Assembly: GCA_001657295.1 (NCBI GenBank)
Contig: LYSW01000011.1
Span: 57,343-108,340 of the forward strand
Length of the DNA: 50,998 bases
Reading direction: 5' to 3'
Source of the DNA: Oceanicaulis sp. BBD 1991-10
Lineage (GTDB): Bacteria; Pseudomonadota; Alphaproteobacteria; Caulobacterales; Maricaulaceae
In this document: in pieces, positions 43,445 through 50,998 of the stretch
Position numbering within the stretch: the stretch's first letter is position 1
Layout of the letters: each line of letters starts with the position of its first letter
Notes under the pieces: generated by a model
Seen by the model: only the letters and a program-made list of their open reading frames with translations
Database searches by the model: none
What the model was told of the DNA's origin: nothing
Translations under genes and position numbers: made by a program

Positions 43445-44259
43445 AGCGGCGGAACCGGCGCGCCCGCGGCGATCAGCGCGTTGCGCGCCAGGCGTTCCCG
43501 CAATGCGCCCTCTCCGCTTTGCCAGTCGAGATCGACATTGACGGCGAAAACCCAGGTCTCGCCCTCAGCCTCAAGCCATCCGACATACCAGCCATGATCA
43601 GGCTCGTCCCGGATCGCCCAGCCGGTCTTGGCTCGCAACACCCAGCCCTCGCCGCTGCGATGGCGCATGATGTCGATGACCTGGGCCTGCACCTCCGCCC
43701 GGACCGGCAGAGCGCGCGCATGAAGCCGCTCGAGAAAATCGACCTGCTCGCGCGCCGAGATCTCCAAAGCGCCTTCCAGCCAGAAGCGGTCGATCTCCTC
43801 TGGCGGACCGATCTCGTCATTGCCATAGCCCAGGCGGCCGACCTGCTCGGTCATGCGCGCATGACCGACCGCCCGCGCCCAGTGCTGGAACGCCCAGTAA
43901 GCAGAGCGGACAAAGGCCGTGCGCACGCTCTGATTCTGATCCCAGCCCGGGCCGCGCTCGACGCCGTCCCAGGGCAGGATTTCGCCGTTCGGGTCGCTGA
44001 CGACGCCGGTCTCCAGAATGATCAGGCTATTGGGAATCTTGAAGGTCGAGGCCGGCAGAAAGCGCCGCTCGACCCGGTCCCCGCCGCCGGTCCACTCCGC
44101 GCCGTCGGACAAGCGGCGGATCAGGATGGCGCCGGCGGCGTTCTCCGCTTCGAGCACCGGGTCCAAAGCGTCCGCGCCTGCTTCAGCACGCCCGGCGCCC
44201 AAGCCGGCCGCCAGCACGGCGGACCCTATAATCAGCAACCGCAAATACCGCACAGCCAT
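43441..44259 (-). CDS. Class D beta-lactamase
   Basis: A serine beta-lactamase of the OXA type, 272 residues with a signal peptide (RLLIIGSAVLAAGLGAGRAEA). Motif I is S71-T-F-K74 (PASTFKIPN). Motif III is Y145-G-N (LGYGNDEIG), motif IV K211-T-G (AKTGWAIRDE), and W160, which keeps the carbamylated Lys in other enzymes, is present (IDRFWLEGALE). Motif II reads S119-A-Y instead of the usual S-x-V. Whether it hydrolyses beta-lactams or is a BlaR-like relic is unknown. Start choice: ATG 44259 is only two bases from GGAGG; GTG 44253 is eight bases from it and GTG 44271 is also open. No regulator or mobile element is adjacent. Confidence 0.9.
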   Translation of the reverse strand: MAVRYLRLLIIGSAVLAAGLGAGRAEAGADALDPVLEAENAAGAILIRRLSDGAEWTGGGDRVERRFLPASTFKIPNSLIILETGVVSDPNGEILPWDGVERGPGWDQNQSVRTAFVRSAYWAFQHWARAVGHARMTEQVGRLGYGNDEIGPPEEIDRFWLEGALEISAREQVDFLERLHARALPVRAEVQAQVIDIMRHRSGEGWVLRAKTGWAIRDEPDHGWYVGWLEAEGETWVFAVNVDLDWQSGEGALRERLARNALIAAGAPVPPL

Positions 44260-44317
44260 CGCCTCCTTCACCTGCTGAGCGCAAGCTTAGGCCCGGATGG
44301 GGCGGGAATTGGGCGCC

Positions 44318-44812
44318 TCAGAACGGGATGTCGTCGTCCAGGGTGTCGGAGGAGAAGTCTTCCTTGGGAGCGTCCATCTGGCGCTGACCGCCGCCGGAGC
44401 GGTCATCCATGCGCTGACCGCCGCCATAACCGCCGCCCATGCGCTCGCCGCCGCCTTCATTGCGGCCGTCCAGCATGGTCAGTTCGCCGCGATAGCGCTG
44501 CAGGACCACCTCGGTGGTGTAGCGGTCATTGCCGTCCCGGTCGGTCCATTTGCGGGTCTGCAGCTGGCCTTCCAGATACACCTTCGAGCCCTTGCGCAGA
44601 TAATTCTCCGCGACCTTGGCCAGGTTCTCGTTGAAGATCACCACATTGTGCCATTCAGTCTTCTCCCGGCGCTCGCCGGTGGACTTGTCGCGCCAGCTTT
44701 CGCCCGTGGCGACGCGCAGATTGACCACCGGATCGCCGGAGTTCAACCGGCGGATTTCCGGGTCGGCGCCCAGATTGCCCACCAGAATGACCTTGTTCAC
44801 ACTGCCCGCCAT
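44318..44812 (-). CDS. ssb: Single-stranded DNA-binding protein
   Basis: A 164-residue Ssb. The OB fold is at 1-110 ([56 protein letters not shown]). A Gly/Met/Arg-rich linker ([15 protein letters not shown]) leads to the acidic tip DDDIPF that binds repair partners. I chose ATG 44812 over GTG 44815, since GGGAG is seven bases before it. It is divergent from uvrA, and the LexA box in between suggests SOS induction of one or both genes. Confidence 0.97.
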   Translation of the reverse strand: MAGSVNKVILVGNLGADPEIRRLNSGDPVVNLRVATGESWRDKSTGERREKTEWHNVVIFNENLAKVAENYLRKGSKVYLEGQLQTRKWTDRDGNDRYTTEVVLQRYRGELTMLDGRNEGGGERMGGGYGGGQRMDDRSGGGQRQMDAPKEDFSSDTLDDDIPF

Positions 44813-44846
44813 CACCCGTCTCCCGCTTGTCTCGTCCGGATTATTT

Positions 44847-44861
44847 GTTCACACTATGTTC
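44847..44861. promoter_or_regulatory. LexA (SOS) box, alphaproteobacterial type
   Basis: GTTC-ACACTAT-GTTC matches the alphaproteobacterial LexA consensus GTTC-N7-GTTC exactly. It lies in the 208-base divergent gap between ssb and uvrA, 34 bases from the ssb start. In this class uvrA and ssb are known SOS genes. Confidence 0.88.
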
Positions 44862-45020
44862 CGCCCGTCAACGCGGGCGCGAGTCGCCTGTTAACGAACA
44901 CCAGTGCAGCCGGACTGTCCACGGCGTCGCTGCGAGCGGGCGTGGACAAGTGGTGGATAGCCGGGCCTTGCAGGCCTACATAACGCCGGTCTGATTTGAT
45001 TTGAGGATTTCGCCGTCGCC

Positions 45021-47903
45021 ATGAGTGACCCGATAAAGACCATCTCCGTGCGCGGCGCGCGCGAACACAATCTCAAGGGCGTCGCGGTGGATCTGCCGCG
45101 CGACAAGCTGATCGTGTTCACAGGCCTGTCCGGTTCGGGCAAATCCTCCCTCGCCTTCGACACCATCTATGCGGAAGGCCAGCGCCGCTATGTGGAGAGC
45201 CTGTCGGCCTATGCGCGCCAATTCCTGGAATTGATGAGCAAGCCGGACGTGGACTCCATCGAGGGCCTGTCCCCGGCGATCTCGATCGAGCAGAAAACCA
45301 CGTCGAAAAACCCCCGCTCCACCGTCGGCACGGTGACGGAGATATATGACTATATGCGCCTGTTATGGGCGCGGGTGGGCACGCCCTATTCGCCGGCGAC
45401 CGGCGAACCGATCAGCGCGCAGACCGTCTCGCAAATGGTCGACCGCCTGATGGCGCTGCAAGAGGGCGCGCGTCTGTATTTGCTGGCCCCCATCGTGCGC
45501 GGGCGCAAGGGCGAATACCGCAAGGAATTCGCGGACCTGCTCAAGCAGGGTTTTACGCGGGTGAAGGTCAACGGCGCCTTCTATGAGATCGAGGACGCGC
45601 CCGAGCTCGACAAGAAATACAAGCACGATATCGACGTGGTCGTGGACCGCGTTGTCATCAAAGAAGGGCTCGAACAGCGCCTCGCCGACAGCCTGGAGAC
45701 CGCGCTGCGCCTTGCCGACGGCCTGGCGGTGGCGGAATTCGCCAGCGACCACGGCGATCACGCCCAGCATGACCGCATCGTCTTCTCAGAAAAATTCGCC
45801 TGTCCCGTCAGCGGCTTCACCATTGAAGAGATCGAGCCGCGCTTGTTCTCCTTCAACAACCCCTTCGGCGCCTGTCCGTCCTGCGACGGCCTGGGTCAAA
45901 GTCTGAAATTCGACGAGGCTCTGGTCGTGCCGGACCGGGACAAATCGCTGTATGACGGCGCCATCGCGCCCTGGAGCCGGGCGACCTCCAAGCTGTATCA
46001 GCAGACATTGCAATCGCTGGCGGACCATTTTGAAGCCGACATGTTCACGCCCTGGCGCGACCTGCCGGAAAAATTCCGCACGGTCGTGCTGCACGGAACG
46101 ACCCAGAAGGTGAAATTCACCTATGAGGACGGCCTGCGCCAGTTCACCACGACCAAGGCGTTCGAGGGCGTGATCCCCAACCTGTCGCGGCGCTGGCGGG
46201 AGACCGATTCCAGCTGGGTCCGCGAAGACCTCGCCCGCTTCCAGTCCGCCCAGCCGTGCGAGACCTGCGGCGGCAAGCGCCTTAAGCCTGAAGCCTTGGC
46301 GGTGAAGATTGACGGCCTGGACATTTCCGACGCCGGCGAGAAATCCATCCGCGAGGCGCGCGACTGGTTCGAGCAGGTGGAGGGCAAGCTCTCGCCCAAG
46401 GAGGCCGAGATCGCGCGCCGGATCCTGAAAGAGATCCGCGACCGGCTGAAATTCCTGGTCGATGTCGGATTGGACTATCTCACTCTCAGCCGCGCCTCCG
46501 GCACGCTGTCGGGCGGGGAGAGCCAGCGCATCCGCCTGGCCAGCCAGATCGGCTCGGGCCTGACCGGGGTGCTCTATGTGCTCGACGAGCCCTCCATCGG
46601 CCTGCACCAGCGCGACAACACCCGGCTGCTGGAGTCGCTGAGCGGTCTGCGCGATCTGGGCAATACCGTGATCGTCGTGGAACATGACGAAGAGGCGATC
46701 GAGACCGCCGACTATGTCGTCGACCTGGGACCGGCCGCCGGCGTGCATGGCGGCGAAGTCGTCGCGTCCGGCAAGCCGGCGGAGATCGCCGCCAACCCCA
46801 AAAGCTTGACCGGTCAGTATATGTCCGGCGCGCGCATGGTGCCCCTGCCCGAGCAGCGCCGAACGGTGGACATCGCCAAGGCCGTCACCGTGACCGGCGC
46901 CAAGGGCAATAATCTGCAGGATGTCGACGCCGCCTTCCCGCTCAAGGTGCTGACCTGCGTGACCGGCGTTTCCGGCGGCGGCAAGTCGACCCTGACCATC
47001 GAGACGCTCTACAAGGCTGCGGCGCGGCGCCTTAACGGCGCCTCGGCCGTACCCGCCGAGCATGACGATGTCGTCGGGCTCGATCAGGTCGACAAGATCA
47101 TCGATATCGACCAGAGCCCGATCGGACGCACGCCGCGCTCCAACCCGGCGACCTATACCGGCGCCTTCACGCCGATCCGGGAATGGTTCGCCCAGCTGCC
47201 CGAATCCCAGACCCGCGGGTATAAGCCCGGCCGCTTCAGCTTCAATGTGAAGGGCGGGCGTTGTGAAGCCTGCCAGGGCGACGGCGTGGTGAAGATCGAG
47301 ATGCACTTCCTGCCCGACGTCTATGTCGAGTGCGATGTCTGTCACGGCAAACGCTTCAACCGCGAAACGCTGGAAGTGACCTTCAAGGGCAAGTCCATCG
47401 CCGATGTGTTGGACATGACGGTTGAAGAGGCCGCCGACTTCTTCAAAGCGGTCCCGGCGGTGCGCGACAAGATGGAGACGCTGAAACGCGTCGGCCTTGG
47501 GTATTTGAAGGTCGGTCAGCCGGCCACCCAGCTGTCGGGCGGCGAAGCCCAGCGGGTGAAGCTGTCCAAGGAACTCGCCAAACGCTCGACCGGAAAGACG
47601 CTCTACATCCTCGACGAACCCACCACGGGGCTTCATTTCGAGGACGTGCGCAAGCTTTTAGAAGTGCTTCACGAACTGGTGGACCAGGGCAATACGGTCA
47701 TCGTGATCGAGCATAATCTGGATGTCATCAAGACCGCCGACTGGATCATCGATCTGGGCCCGGAAGGCGGTTCCGGCGGCGGCGAAATCGTCGCCGCGGG
47801 CACGCCGGAAGAGGTCGCCGAGGTCGGGCGCAGCTGGACCGGACGCTATCTCAAACCGCTTCTGGAGCGCGATCGGGCGCGGGCGAAGAAGCTGGCCGGC
47901 TAG
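45021..47903 (+). CDS. uvrA: Excinuclease ABC subunit A
   Basis: UvrA recognises DNA lesions in nucleotide excision repair. The 960-residue protein has two ABC ATPase halves: Walker [10 protein letters not shown] (K41) and [10 protein letters not shown], signatures [16 protein letters not shown] and [16 protein letters not shown], and Walker [11 protein letters not shown] and [10 protein letters not shown]. Zinc sites are in CPSCDGLG with the nearby Cys of the insertion domain, and in [10 protein letters not shown] with CDVCHGKRF. It is divergent from ssb with a LexA box between. Its last 53 bases overlap the 3' end of the convergent membrane protein gene. Confidence 0.98.
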   Translation: MSDPIKTISVRGAREHNLKGVAVDLPRDKLIVFTGLSGSGKSSLAFDTIYAEGQRRYVESLSAYARQFLELMSKPDVDSIEGLSPAISIEQKTTSKNPRSTVGTVTEIYDYMRLLWARVGTPYSPATGEPISAQTVSQMVDRLMALQEGARLYLLAPIVRGRKGEYRKEFADLLKQGFTRVKVNGAFYEIEDAPELDKKYKHDIDVVVDRVVIKEGLEQRLADSLETALRLADGLAVAEFASDHGDHAQHDRIVFSEKFACPVSGFTIEEIEPRLFSFNNPFGACPSCDGLGQSLKFDEALVVPDRDKSLYDGAIAPWSRATSKLYQQTLQSLADHFEADMFTPWRDLPEKFRTVVLHGTTQKVKFTYEDGLRQFTTTKAFEGVIPNLSRRWRETDSSWVREDLARFQSAQPCETCGGKRLKPEALAVKIDGLDISDAGEKSIREARDWFEQVEGKLSPKEAEIARRILKEIRDRLKFLVDVGLDYLTLSRASGTLSGGESQRIRLASQIGSGLTGVLYVLDEPSIGLHQRDNTRLLESLSGLRDLGNTVIVVEHDEEAIETADYVVDLGPAAGVHGGEVVASGKPAEIAANPKSLTGQYMSGARMVPLPEQRRTVDIAKAVTVTGAKGNNLQDVDAAFPLKVLTCVTGVSGGGKSTLTIETLYKAAARRLNGASAVPAEHDDVVGLDQVDKIIDIDQSPIGRTPRSNPATYTGAFTPIREWFAQLPESQTRGYKPGRFSFNVKGGRCEACQGDGVVKIEMHFLPDVYVECDVCHGKRFNRETLEVTFKGKSIADVLDMTVEEAADFFKAVPAVRDKMETLKRVGLGYLKVGQPATQLSGGEAQRVKLSKELAKRSTGKTLYILDEPTTGLHFEDVRKLLEVLHELVDQGNTVIVIEHNLDVIKTADWIIDLGPEGGSGGGEIVAAGTPEEVAEVGRSWTGRYLKPLLERDRARAKKLAG

Positions 47904-48714
47904 TTTCGCCCGCCTCGTTCAGCCGCACCGCCGCCTGCACGCTGACGCCGCGCCAGAAAATCCAGCCCAGGCTGGCGGCCACAGCGAGCAAGCCCAGGAA
48001 GGCGAATTCGGCCGCTTTCAGCGGCTGCTGGAGATCGAAATCATAGGCCCGGTCGATCCAGACGCCGACGGATTCGAAATCCGGCGCCGCGCCGGCGCCG
48101 ATCATCGCACCCGCGACCGAAAGATGCAGCAAAAGGGCGGCGAGCGCCGCCGCCGCATAGGCCCAGGCCATGGCCCTGCGCTCATGGCCGGGGATGACGC
48201 GTGTGTCCAGGGCGCCCAGATCGCCACGGAGGATGGTCAGCGCGCCGGCTGGCCCCAGAAAGGCGACGACCCAGAACACCAGGGGAATCGCCGCCAGTCC
48301 CAACACGGCGAGCAGCGCGGCGGGCGCGCCGAGCTCATGAAGCGCAAAAAGCCCGAACGCCGCCGGGAGCGCGAACACCCCCGCCGCGATTGCGACCAGA
48401 ATATTGATCAAGGCCAGGCGCAGCTCGTCCTTACCCAGGCGGAACGGCGTCCAGCTGTCATCGTCGATCCCCGCAAAAAAGCGCAGCCAGGCCGCTGCGG
48501 AGACGACGCGGCGGACGGCGATCAGGACGGTCAGGAGCCCGCCGATCCAGGCCATGGCGGACGGCGAGGCGCCCGTCGCCCCGATATAGGCGAGGCTCAA
48601 GGCGATGGCGGCCGCCGTCGTCCCGTCCCAGGCCAGCAGCACCGCCGCCGCGCGCGGCCGGCGGCGCACCGACGTCACACCGAACTGGATCGCCCGTCCC
48701 GCATCGAACGCCAT
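47851..48714 (-). CDS. Unrecognised multi-pass membrane protein
   Basis: I do not recognise this 287-residue protein. It has about six hydrophobic segments ([112 protein letters not shown]). Cytoplasmic loops are basic. A soluble loop between the fifth and sixth helices contains [17 protein letters not shown]. The C terminus is polar ([19 protein letters not shown]). The gene overlaps the end of uvrA by 53 bases on the opposite strand, which suggests a recently extended tail. Function unknown. Confidence 0.7.
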   Translation of the reverse strand: MAFDAGRAIQFGVTSVRRRPRAAAVLLAWDGTTAAAIALSLAYIGATGASPSAMAWIGGLLTVLIAVRRVVSAAAWLRFFAGIDDDSWTPFRLGKDELRLALINILVAIAAGVFALPAAFGLFALHELGAPAALLAVLGLAAIPLVFWVVAFLGPAGALTILRGDLGALDTRVIPGHERRAMAWAYAAAALAALLLHLSVAGAMIGAGAAPDFESVGVWIDRAYDFDLQQPLKAAEFAFLGLLAVAASLGWIFWRGVSVQAAVRLNEAGETSRPASSPAPDRAPEAV

Positions 48715-48830
48715 GGCTCAATCTCCCGTCTGAGGAGTATCGTGCCGCCCGGCGCGCGCGGTCAAGCGGCCGCCGTGTGGCGTATCCCGCTGACCGCATT
48801 GATCTTATGCAGTCGTTGACCGGCAAGACC

Positions 48831-48855
48831 GCTGGCGGGCCGCGCGCCCGCCAGC
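48831..48855 (-). terminator. Hairpin after the GH18-like gene
   Basis: A perfect 10-bp stem (GCTGGCGGGC at 48831-48840, its complement at 48846-48855) with a CGCGC loop lies 10 bases past the GH18-like stop. No T-run follows on the minus strand, so it may end transcription weakly or only protect the 3' end. Confidence 0.5.
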
Positions 48856-48865
48856 TTGACGGCGC

Positions 48866-49735
48866 CTACTTCACGCCGGCCAGTATGGCCGCCGCGTAAT
48901 CCGCGATGGAATATCCGGTGCTCGGGTAGTTCTCCATGACGTTCGCCGTATTCCATATCCAGCCGCCCGAACTGCCCCAGCGCTGGAAGAGCGGCGTCAT
49001 GCCCGATGGCGGATAGCTGGGATAGGAAGCCGAACCGGCGACCGCCAGGCCCGGACGGACAAAGGCGACCGGATCAGACACCCCGGTCGAGCGGCCCGCC
49101 GCAGCGATCGTATTGGACCATTGGGTGGGATCATTGCCGGCGCCGCCGGAATAGCATTGCAGCCGATAGGCGACGACGGGCTGGGAGCCGACCTGGTTCA
49201 ACGTCTCCTGCAGACACTGGATCCAGAAGGGTTCGTTCCAGTACGGACAATAGGTGATCTTGGCGCCCAGCTGCTTGTGCAATGTCGCCCCCAGCGTGGC
49301 GATGGTGCCGACCGGATTGGCGATGCTTTCTTCATAGTCGAAGTCAAATCCGTCCGCGCCGAGCGCGTATATCGCGGCGAAATTCTTGAACAGATTGGCG
49401 TAGGCCGGCGAATTGGGCTGCGACAGGATCTGCTCAATCGCCTGAAAATCGCTCACTCCGCCGGCGCCGATGGAGAACCAGACATTTTGAAGCGCGCCCG
49501 CATTCCGGCCGGCGTCGATCAAGCCTTTGATATACGGTCCGACATAGGGCGAGACGACGCCGCCGGATGCGAAATGCTCGTTATTGTAGAATAAGTCGCC
49601 CTGGGTGTTCACATGCACGGACCAGATGACGTAGTCGGTCGTCTGCGACGCCGCCAGAGCAGCCTGCGTCGGCCCGCCGGTCCATTGATGATTGGTGAAT
49701 AGCCCTGTGATATAGGCCCCAGCCGTCTTGCTCAT
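48866..49735 (-). CDS. GH18-like glycoside hydrolase without signal peptide
   Basis: A 289-residue TIM-barrel-type protein of the chitinase (GH18) superfamily. The catalytic signature DGFDFDYE is at 128-135 (D128, D131, D133, E135), exactly DxxDxDxE. Other family-like parts are VWFSIGAGGVSD (the SxGG-like strand), VVAYRLQCYSGG and GGWIWNTANVMENY at the last strand. GH18 enzymes cut chitin or peptidoglycan-type glycans. There is no signal peptide, carbohydrate-binding module or membrane segment, so it must be cytoplasmic or exported by another route. I chose ATG 49735 with GGAGG five bases upstream. The gene looks less GC-rich than its neighbours by eye. Substrate unknown. Confidence 0.78.
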   Translation of the reverse strand: MSKTAGAYITGLFTNHQWTGGPTQAALAASQTTDYVIWSVHVNTQGDLFYNNEHFASGGVVSPYVGPYIKGLIDAGRNAGALQNVWFSIGAGGVSDFQAIEQILSQPNSPAYANLFKNFAAIYALGADGFDFDYEESIANPVGTIATLGATLHKQLGAKITYCPYWNEPFWIQCLQETLNQVGSQPVVAYRLQCYSGGAGNDPTQWSNTIAAAGRSTGVSDPVAFVRPGLAVAGSASYPSYPPSGMTPLFQRWGSSGGWIWNTANVMENYPSTGYSIADYAAAILAGVK

Positions 49736-49829
49736 GCAATCCTCCATGGATAAGTCCGCCATGCAAGATTGCACGACTACCTAGGATCGCAGGCGAACAC
49801 GGTATAGGCGAGTCCTTTTTCAACCCCTG

Positions 49830-50450
49830 TTAAAACACGATGCTGGCAAGCCAGAGCGTGCCGGCGATGGCCGCGCCCGCGGCGAGCGCGCCGACCGCGA
49901 CGACAATTCCATCATGCGTGGTCAAGCCGAGCCCGAGCAGGGCGACCGCGACGCCGGGGATGACCACGCCGCCGGGCACGGCGGCGTAAAGCACCATCAA
50001 GAGGCCGAGAACCACGCACACCCAGGCGATCAGTCTGGGAAAAGGGGGCGCGAGAACGATCGTGAAGCGCTCCATGATGAAACGGTCCAGCCATCGCAGC
50101 AGGGGCCGCGCCTTGCCGACGCCGGTCCGAAAGGCGCCGCCGGAAAAGCGAATGCGCTTGAGCCCGCCCGGCAGCCACAGCTTGGGTTTGGACAGAGCGA
50201 ATTGAATGGCCACGAAGAGGACCACGAAGGCCATGCCGTAACTCACCCCCGGCAAGGCGCCGATCACCGGGAAGATCGCAAGCAGGGAAGGCAGCAGCAA
50301 TAACGGGCCGTAAGAGCGATGGCCCAGGCGGTCCAGGATCGCGTCCACGGTGATGTATTCATGATGCTCAGCCTCATCCGCCAGGGCGTCGAACAACGCC
50401 TCCAGCTTGTGGCTGGCGCCCGCCGGCGCCTCGGCCGCCTCTTCGCTCAC
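49830..50450 (-). CDS. ExoD family membrane protein
   Basis: A 206-residue membrane protein of the ExoD family, linked in rhizobia to exopolysaccharide production and alkaline tolerance. It has a soluble N-terminal helix region (HKLEALFDALADEAEHHEY, TVDAILDRLGHRSYGPLLLL) and about four to five membrane segments (LPSLLAIFPVIGALPGVSYG, MAFVVLFVAIQFALS, LIAWVCVVLGLLMVLYAA, AVALLGLGLTTHDGIVV). I chose GTG 50450, which overlaps the CPBP stop as GTGA and has AAGGAG eight bases before it. It is thus translationally coupled to the CPBP gene. Confidence 0.88.
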   Translation of the reverse strand: MSEEAAEAPAGASHKLEALFDALADEAEHHEYITVDAILDRLGHRSYGPLLLLPSLLAIFPVIGALPGVSYGMAFVVLFVAIQFALSKPKLWLPGGLKRIRFSGGAFRTGVGKARPLLRWLDRFIMERFTIVLAPPFPRLIAWVCVVLGLLMVLYAAVPGGVVIPGVAVALLGLGLTTHDGIVVAVGALAAGAAIAGTLWLASIVF

Positions 50451-50998
50451 GCCGTATTCTCCTTCCAGCTCAGCGACGGCCCGCCGCGCGCCGCAAGAAG
50501 CGCCAGCCCGGCGCACACGATCGCGCCGGCCAAGGACTGCGCCAGCAATTGCGGCCCCACGGAGAGCGTATCAGCGCCGGCCGTGCCGGTGGCGGTGGCG
50601 AAAACCTGGCCGATCGCATCGGCGACCGAAAGATTGCGATCCTGGACGATCAGGGCCGCGGTCGGGAGCGCGACCGCCGCAGCGTTGAACGACCCATGGG
50701 CCGCAACGGCCTCGACCACCGAACGGGTCGCAAGGCTTATCAGCGCGAAGGCGAGGCCCAACATGCCGATCCCGGCCAGCGCGGCGAACCCGAATATGAG
50801 GCCGGAGACGAAGACATGGATGTGAAACAGAATGAAGAAGAGGCTTGAGGCGATGACCGCCGCCCGCACGCCCCAGCGGGCGGCGAGCGTGCTCATCAGC
50901 CAGCCGCGGAAGATGATCTCCTCGGCGCCGCCCTGGACAAGGAAGACGCAAATGACGAAGGCCAGCATGGCGAGCACCGGCAGGCTGGCGAGCCGGCC
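50447..50998 (-). CDS. CPBP (CAAX) family intramembrane protease, cut by window
   Basis: The frame is open to the last base, so the N terminus lies outside the window. About 183 residues remain. CPBP motifs are present: EExxxR in GGAEEIIFRGWLMS, FxxxH in LFFILFHIHVF, and HxxxN in AAHGSFNAAAV. The protein is multi-pass. In bacteria such proteases process prenylated-type or bacteriocin-related substrates or act in envelope stress; the role here is unknown. The stop overlaps the exoD-like start by four bases (GTGA). Confidence 0.9.
   Translation of the reverse strand, partial: GRLASLPVLAMLAFVICVFLVQGGAEEIIFRGWLMSTLAARWGVRAAVIASSLFFILFHIHVFVSGLIFGFAALAGIGMLGLAFALISLATRSVVEAVAAHGSFNAAAVALPTAALIVQDRNLSVADAIGQVFATATGTAGADTLSVGPQLLAQSLAGAIVCAGLALLAARGGPSLSWKENTA

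Noticed and set aside
45786-47636. A 616-residue open frame on the minus strand
   Set aside because: It is antisense to uvrA, which has every expected motif. High-GC codon use leaves long empty antisense frames, and the translation shows no domain.

Overview
The window is a high-GC, gene-dense chromosomal segment of an alphaproteobacterium, most likely of the Caulobacterales/Maricaulales type (Maricaulis/Oceanicaulis/Hyphomonadaceae relatives). The lineage call is inference. It rests on a tRNA-His without G-1 and with A73, an alphaproteobacterial LexA box (GTTC-N7-GTTC) between ssb and uvrA, a CtrA-like site next to a GAnTC site, families common in this group (DUF2336, UrcA, a probable DUF6491, membrane AraC-type regulators), and a housekeeping backbone uvrA-ssb-gyrA-coaD-ppi-ppi-queA-tgt. 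I saw no phage, insertion sequence, CRISPR array or rRNA. No stretch longer than about 250 bases lacks a gene.

Layout: 1-6.2 kb has the 3' part of nadK, a response regulator plus Hpt pair, a DUF2336 protein, a lytic transglycosylase, a ThiO-like oxidase and two small unknowns. 6.3-12.5 kb has tRNA-His, an M48 lipoprotein peptidase, AsmA, gamma-glutamyltransferase and a beta/gamma-crystallin protein. 12.5-18.9 kb is a tight five-gene arginine succinyltransferase (AST) operon on the minus strand: PLP lyase/synthase, M20 hydrolase, astA, astD, astB. 19-25 kb has an OmpA protein with 29 consecutive prolines, a CaiB-type CoA-transferase, RecQ and an S41 protease. 25-28.5 kb has UrcA, a membrane AraC-type regulator, a PAS histidine kinase with its receiver partner, and tRNA-Lys. 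28.6-48 kb carries the housekeeping backbone read from tgt to uvrA, interrupted by two accessory blocks. Block B (acyl-CoA carboxylase, MerR, SRPBCC lipoprotein, metallo-beta-lactamase-like protein) lies between tgt and queA. Block A (EF-hand protein, SodC, Kelch lipoprotein, class D beta-lactamase) lies between gyrA and ssb. 48-51 kb has a membrane protein, a signal-less GH18-like protein, ExoD and a CPBP protease cut by the window end.

How the genes work together: AstA, AstB and AstD make three of the five AST steps. No AstC or AstE is present, and the M20 hydrolase is a candidate to replace AstE. QueA and Tgt act in queuosine synthesis; UvrA and Ssb in SOS repair; SodC, the beta-lactamase, OmpA, AsmA, the M48 peptidase and the lipoproteins in envelope maintenance. 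The most unusual signals are the terminator whose 3' arm is the ribosome binding site of the VOC gene, the ribbon-helix-helix/EF-hand fusion with two plausible starts, and the variant AST operon. Nothing here is clearly a wholly new defence or mobile system.
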